64,000 nt of DNA from Henckelia pumila (taxonomy: Eukaryota > Streptophyta > Magnoliopsida > Lamiales > Gesneriaceae), in the NCBI RefSeq assembly GCF_033568475.1, contig NC_133121.1, positions 134,386,375 through 134,450,374 on the forward strand, written 5' to 3'. How positions within the stretch are numbered: position 1 is the stretch's first letter; each line of letters opens with the position of its first letter. Positions 61,676 to 64,000 of the stretch are shown piece after piece. The position numbers were made by a program, and so were the translations under genes. The notes below the pieces were generated by a model that was not told where the DNA came from, searched no databases, and saw only the letters and a program-made list of their open reading frames with translations.

Positions 61676-63094
61676 TCACAAGTCATCCTCATCGGCCACC
61701 CTTTGGAACACAAACCACCCCTTTGATTTGCAAAGTTTCATCAGAAAATACCATCCGATTCCGGCGACCGTCATCAGCCCGCTCACCAGATACACAAGAT
61801 GGCTAGCGATAGCCATTATCAGCACAAGAAAGCCACATGGAATCAAGCACATGATCACCAGAACTGGCAAGTTTAATGGGATCTTGTATGGCCTTTTCAT
61901 CAAAGGGAACTTCTTCCTTAACCAAAGAAAAGCTGCAAACTCCAAGATCATCCCCAGTCCATATATGAAATTCGCGACGGATACGATATCCGTGTAGCTC
62001 ATGTACGAAACACCAAGTGCGATCAATGTTGAAAAAATTATCCCCACCCAAGGAGTGTTGAACCATTTCGATCTCACGGCGAAAAATCTTGGCAAAATGG
62101 CTAAATCTGCCATCCCAAGAAGCTGATACGCGCAGCTACTTAACTGAGCTTCGAACAGGCCGATTGATGACAAGACGGCTCCGATTTCAATCCAGAATTT
62201 GAGCCATTTACCAGATATAGTTCTAGCTGCATCTGCCATGAATCCTGTCTCCCACTCACTTTGATCGACTACAACAGATCCTGTTACCGCTACTAAAGGG
62301 ATTATATATCCCAGACAAGTTAAGATTACAGATAAAAGAAGTGCTAAAGGGAAAGTCTTTTGCGGGTTTTCGACCTCTCCTGCCATGGTACTAACATTAT
62401 CCCAGAAATTAAGGTTCCAAAACAAGGTATTAAAGAACAAAGTCCAATCTTTTTTGACCCCCTTTTGTCCTAAACTAATCCACCTACGAGGATGAATCTG
62501 CGGGATAGCAATCAAAGACATTAATATAAAAGGTGCAAGTGATATAATCCCTAAAGCAACAGCAACATAACCAACTATAGCCAACCCTGTGTAATTAAGA
62601 ACAGAGAGCAGCACAGTAGAAATCAAGATTGCTAGAGTTCTTGGAAGCCCGGATCCGAAAATGGGGAAAATTCTTTTCAAATAATCTATACAAAGAGCCG
62701 GAAAAGCTGCGATATTAATCACCCCACTGAGGAATTTCCAGGTGCCCATAAGCGAGCCAAAGAAAGGGCCGAATGCTCTGTCGGCCCATATGACAAATCC
62801 GCCGTTTCCGGGGAACGTCGTGGAGAGCTCCGCCGTGATGAGAGCTTCAGGGATACTCCAAATAAACGGGAAGATGATGAATCCAAGAATGGCCAACAGA
62901 GGACCTGCAGCCTGGACTGCCGGCTCTTCCCCGTAAGGGCCGCCAGCCACTTCAAAATAGATGAGGAAAATGAGGGGGAGGAGGGTGAGTTTCTTGGAAA
63001 CCTTGGCGACGGTGGTCGTGGGGAGCTCCGGGTCGTGGTCTTCCGGCGGCGGAGGGGCGGCGGCGGCGGCGGCGGCGGTTAACTTGTCGGACAT
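61676..63094 (-). CDS. Polyamine/amino-acid transporter, LAT (PUT) family
   Basis: An intronless frame of 472 residues, the size of plant polyamine uptake transporters (LAT subfamily of the APC superfamily). A short Ala/Pro/Glu-rich cytosolic N-terminus with seven Ala in a row (7-13) precedes the signature [14 protein letters not shown] (47-60) in the first membrane span. About twelve hydrophobic segments follow. Family blocks include [20 protein letters not shown], the [20 protein letters not shown] loop and FNTPWVGI. The protein likely imports polyamines such as spermidine and putrescine by proton symport; some relatives carry paraquat or thiamine. It converges with the SR gene. The ATG is followed by MSDKL; no upstream in-frame alternative is better. 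Confidence 0.9.
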   Translation of the reverse strand: MSDKLTAAAAAAAPPPPEDHDPELPTTTVAKVSKKLTLLPLIFLIYFEVAGGPYGEEPAVQAAGPLLAILGFIIFPFIWSIPEALITAELSTTFPGNGGFVIWADRAFGPFFGSLMGTWKFLSGVINIAAFPALCIDYLKRIFPIFGSGLPRTLAILISTVLLSVLNYTGLAIVGYVAVALGIISLAPFILMSLIAIPQIHPRRWISLGQKGVKKDWTLFFNTLFWNLNFWDNVSTMAGEVENPQKTFPLALLLSVILTCLGYIIPLVAVTGSVVVDQSEWETGFMADAARTISGKWLKFWIEIGAVLSSIGLFEAQLSSCAYQLLGMADLAILPRFFAVRSKWFNTPWVGIIFSTLIALGVSYMSYTDIVSVANFIYGLGMILEFAAFLWLRKKFPLMKRPYKIPLNLPVLVIMCLIPCGFLVLIMAIASHLVYLVSGLMTVAGIGWYFLMKLCKSKGWFVFQRVADEDDL

Positions 63095-63749
63095 GATTCC
63101 AAAGATATTTTGCCCTTTTTTTTTCTTGAAAAATAATATCTGGAATCACGTTGGAGGAAGATTTTAAAATGGGATATAAATTAGGAGGAATCTTTGAGAA
63201 TCTCCGGATTGTTTGACTTCGATGGCTCAGTAGTGTCTGCCCGGTGAGGGTGAAGACTGACTCGTGTGAAACAGTATTACGATTTGATTTTTATGGAATT
63301 TTTTTTAAATTTATTATGATTTTTTATATTAGAAATATTGTTTTTTTTTTGTTTGTTGGTACTTGGTATTAATTGAGTTGATCCGTTTATGAATATAAAT
63401 GTGACAGGATATGAATTTGGGAAAAAAATTTCAGCCACGAAAGTTTTTCATTTTTTTTCGAAAATAAAATTATATAACTTTTGTTTTTTTGGGGTCTTTT
63501 TGGGTTTTTTTTTTAATGAAATAACATCTCATAAATCAACAGCATTCTTTTTTGACAACTTTTTCGCTAAATCATAGAAAGCAAGAATACGTGATGTTTC
63601 ATTAAGTTGGTAGTCGACAAAAATCGAAAATTTATAATTTCAAATACAAAGTAATCGTCTACGGCTCTACGCAACAAAATGATATGAGATCTGATTTTTG
63701 GGATTCGATTATAGATTGATTATATATTTATACTATCTATGCTTTTATA
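63095..63749. other. Transporter 5' flank, no other gene
   Basis: Leader and promoter of the minus-strand transporter, followed by AT-rich DNA with poly-T runs. Confidence 0.4.
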
Positions 63750-63961
63750 TCTATAATATTGTATAAAGATTGAGAGCTTAGAAAAACTACTTTTTGGTAT
63801 AACATTAATACACTAAAATTTCTTTCTTATTTTTTTTTTCTGATATAAATTTATACAGAACTTTCACACTAAAAAAAACTCAACTACCTTTTAAAAAAAT
63901 TATGTATATCTATATATATATATATTATGTTGCACATGCAATGTATGTGTTGCGTCACTAG
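63750..63961 (+). mobile_element. Mini-Helitron (212 bp)
   Basis: Starts TCTATAATATTGTATAAAG after A. It ends with hairpin CACAT-(7)-ATGTG (63933-63949) and CTAG before T. It shares the TCTATA...AAAG-TTGAGAG-like head with the 54468 element, so both likely belong to one family. Confidence 0.7.
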
Positions 63962-64000
63962 TATATACATATAGAGTAACACTCATGTGAAACGGTCTCA

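Overview
The window is nuclear DNA of a flowering plant. Protein-coding genes are split by short GT-AG introns, the intergenic DNA is AT-rich, and most of the rest is plant-type transposable elements. Protein flavour (a CYP75A flavonoid hydroxylase, a chloroplast chaperonin, an SR splicing factor with plant-style introns) fits a eudicot, plausibly an asterid; the exact taxon is inference.

Layout. 1-4.5 kb: terminal part of a CACTA-like element carrying host-gene exon fragments (an M16 insulinase-like peptidase and a P450), a foldback MITE, a Helitron-type 3' end and a plant-mobile-domain fragment between direct repeats. 4.5-20.7 kb: an L1-type LINE split by a young, nearly intact 10.3-kb Ty3/gypsy chromovirus-type retrotransposon (2.7-kb LTRs, TACTC target duplication) and by a hAT MITE. 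20.7-25.35 kb: AT-rich DNA ending in a Helitron-type 3' end. 25.5-27.1 kb: flavonoid 3',5'-hydroxylase gene (minus). 28.6-33.8 kb: a second, decayed LINE split by a short Ty1/copia-TRIM composite. 34.1-38.9 kb: chloroplast chaperonin-60 beta (minus, 14 coding exons). 40.4-46.1 kb: mitochondrial dicarboxylate/tricarboxylate carrier (minus, 6 exons). 46.6-54.8 kb: transposon graveyard with a hAT element containing a LINE tail, a solo gypsy LTR, an organelle-type group II intron fragment abutting a LINE tail, a MULE with ~210-bp inverted repeats, and a mini-Helitron. 55.4-60.1 kb: SR splicing factor of the SCL30A/SCL33 group (plus). 61.7-63.1 kb: intronless polyamine/amino-acid transporter (minus). 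The window closes on another mini-Helitron.

The five host genes do not form a pathway: they serve anthocyanin B-ring hydroxylation, plastid protein folding, mitochondrial organic-acid exchange, pre-mRNA splicing and plasma-membrane or endomembrane uptake. Exon structures were assembled by hand from reading frames, family knowledge and GT-AG sites, and coding totals are divisible by three. The items most worth a second look are the in-frame spliceosomal-type intron between gag and protease of the gypsy element, the group II intron/LINE junction, the exon fragments carried in the CACTA-like element, the PPT-LTR-PBS order in the TRIM-like insert, and the nested duplications in the 5' UTR intron of the SR gene.
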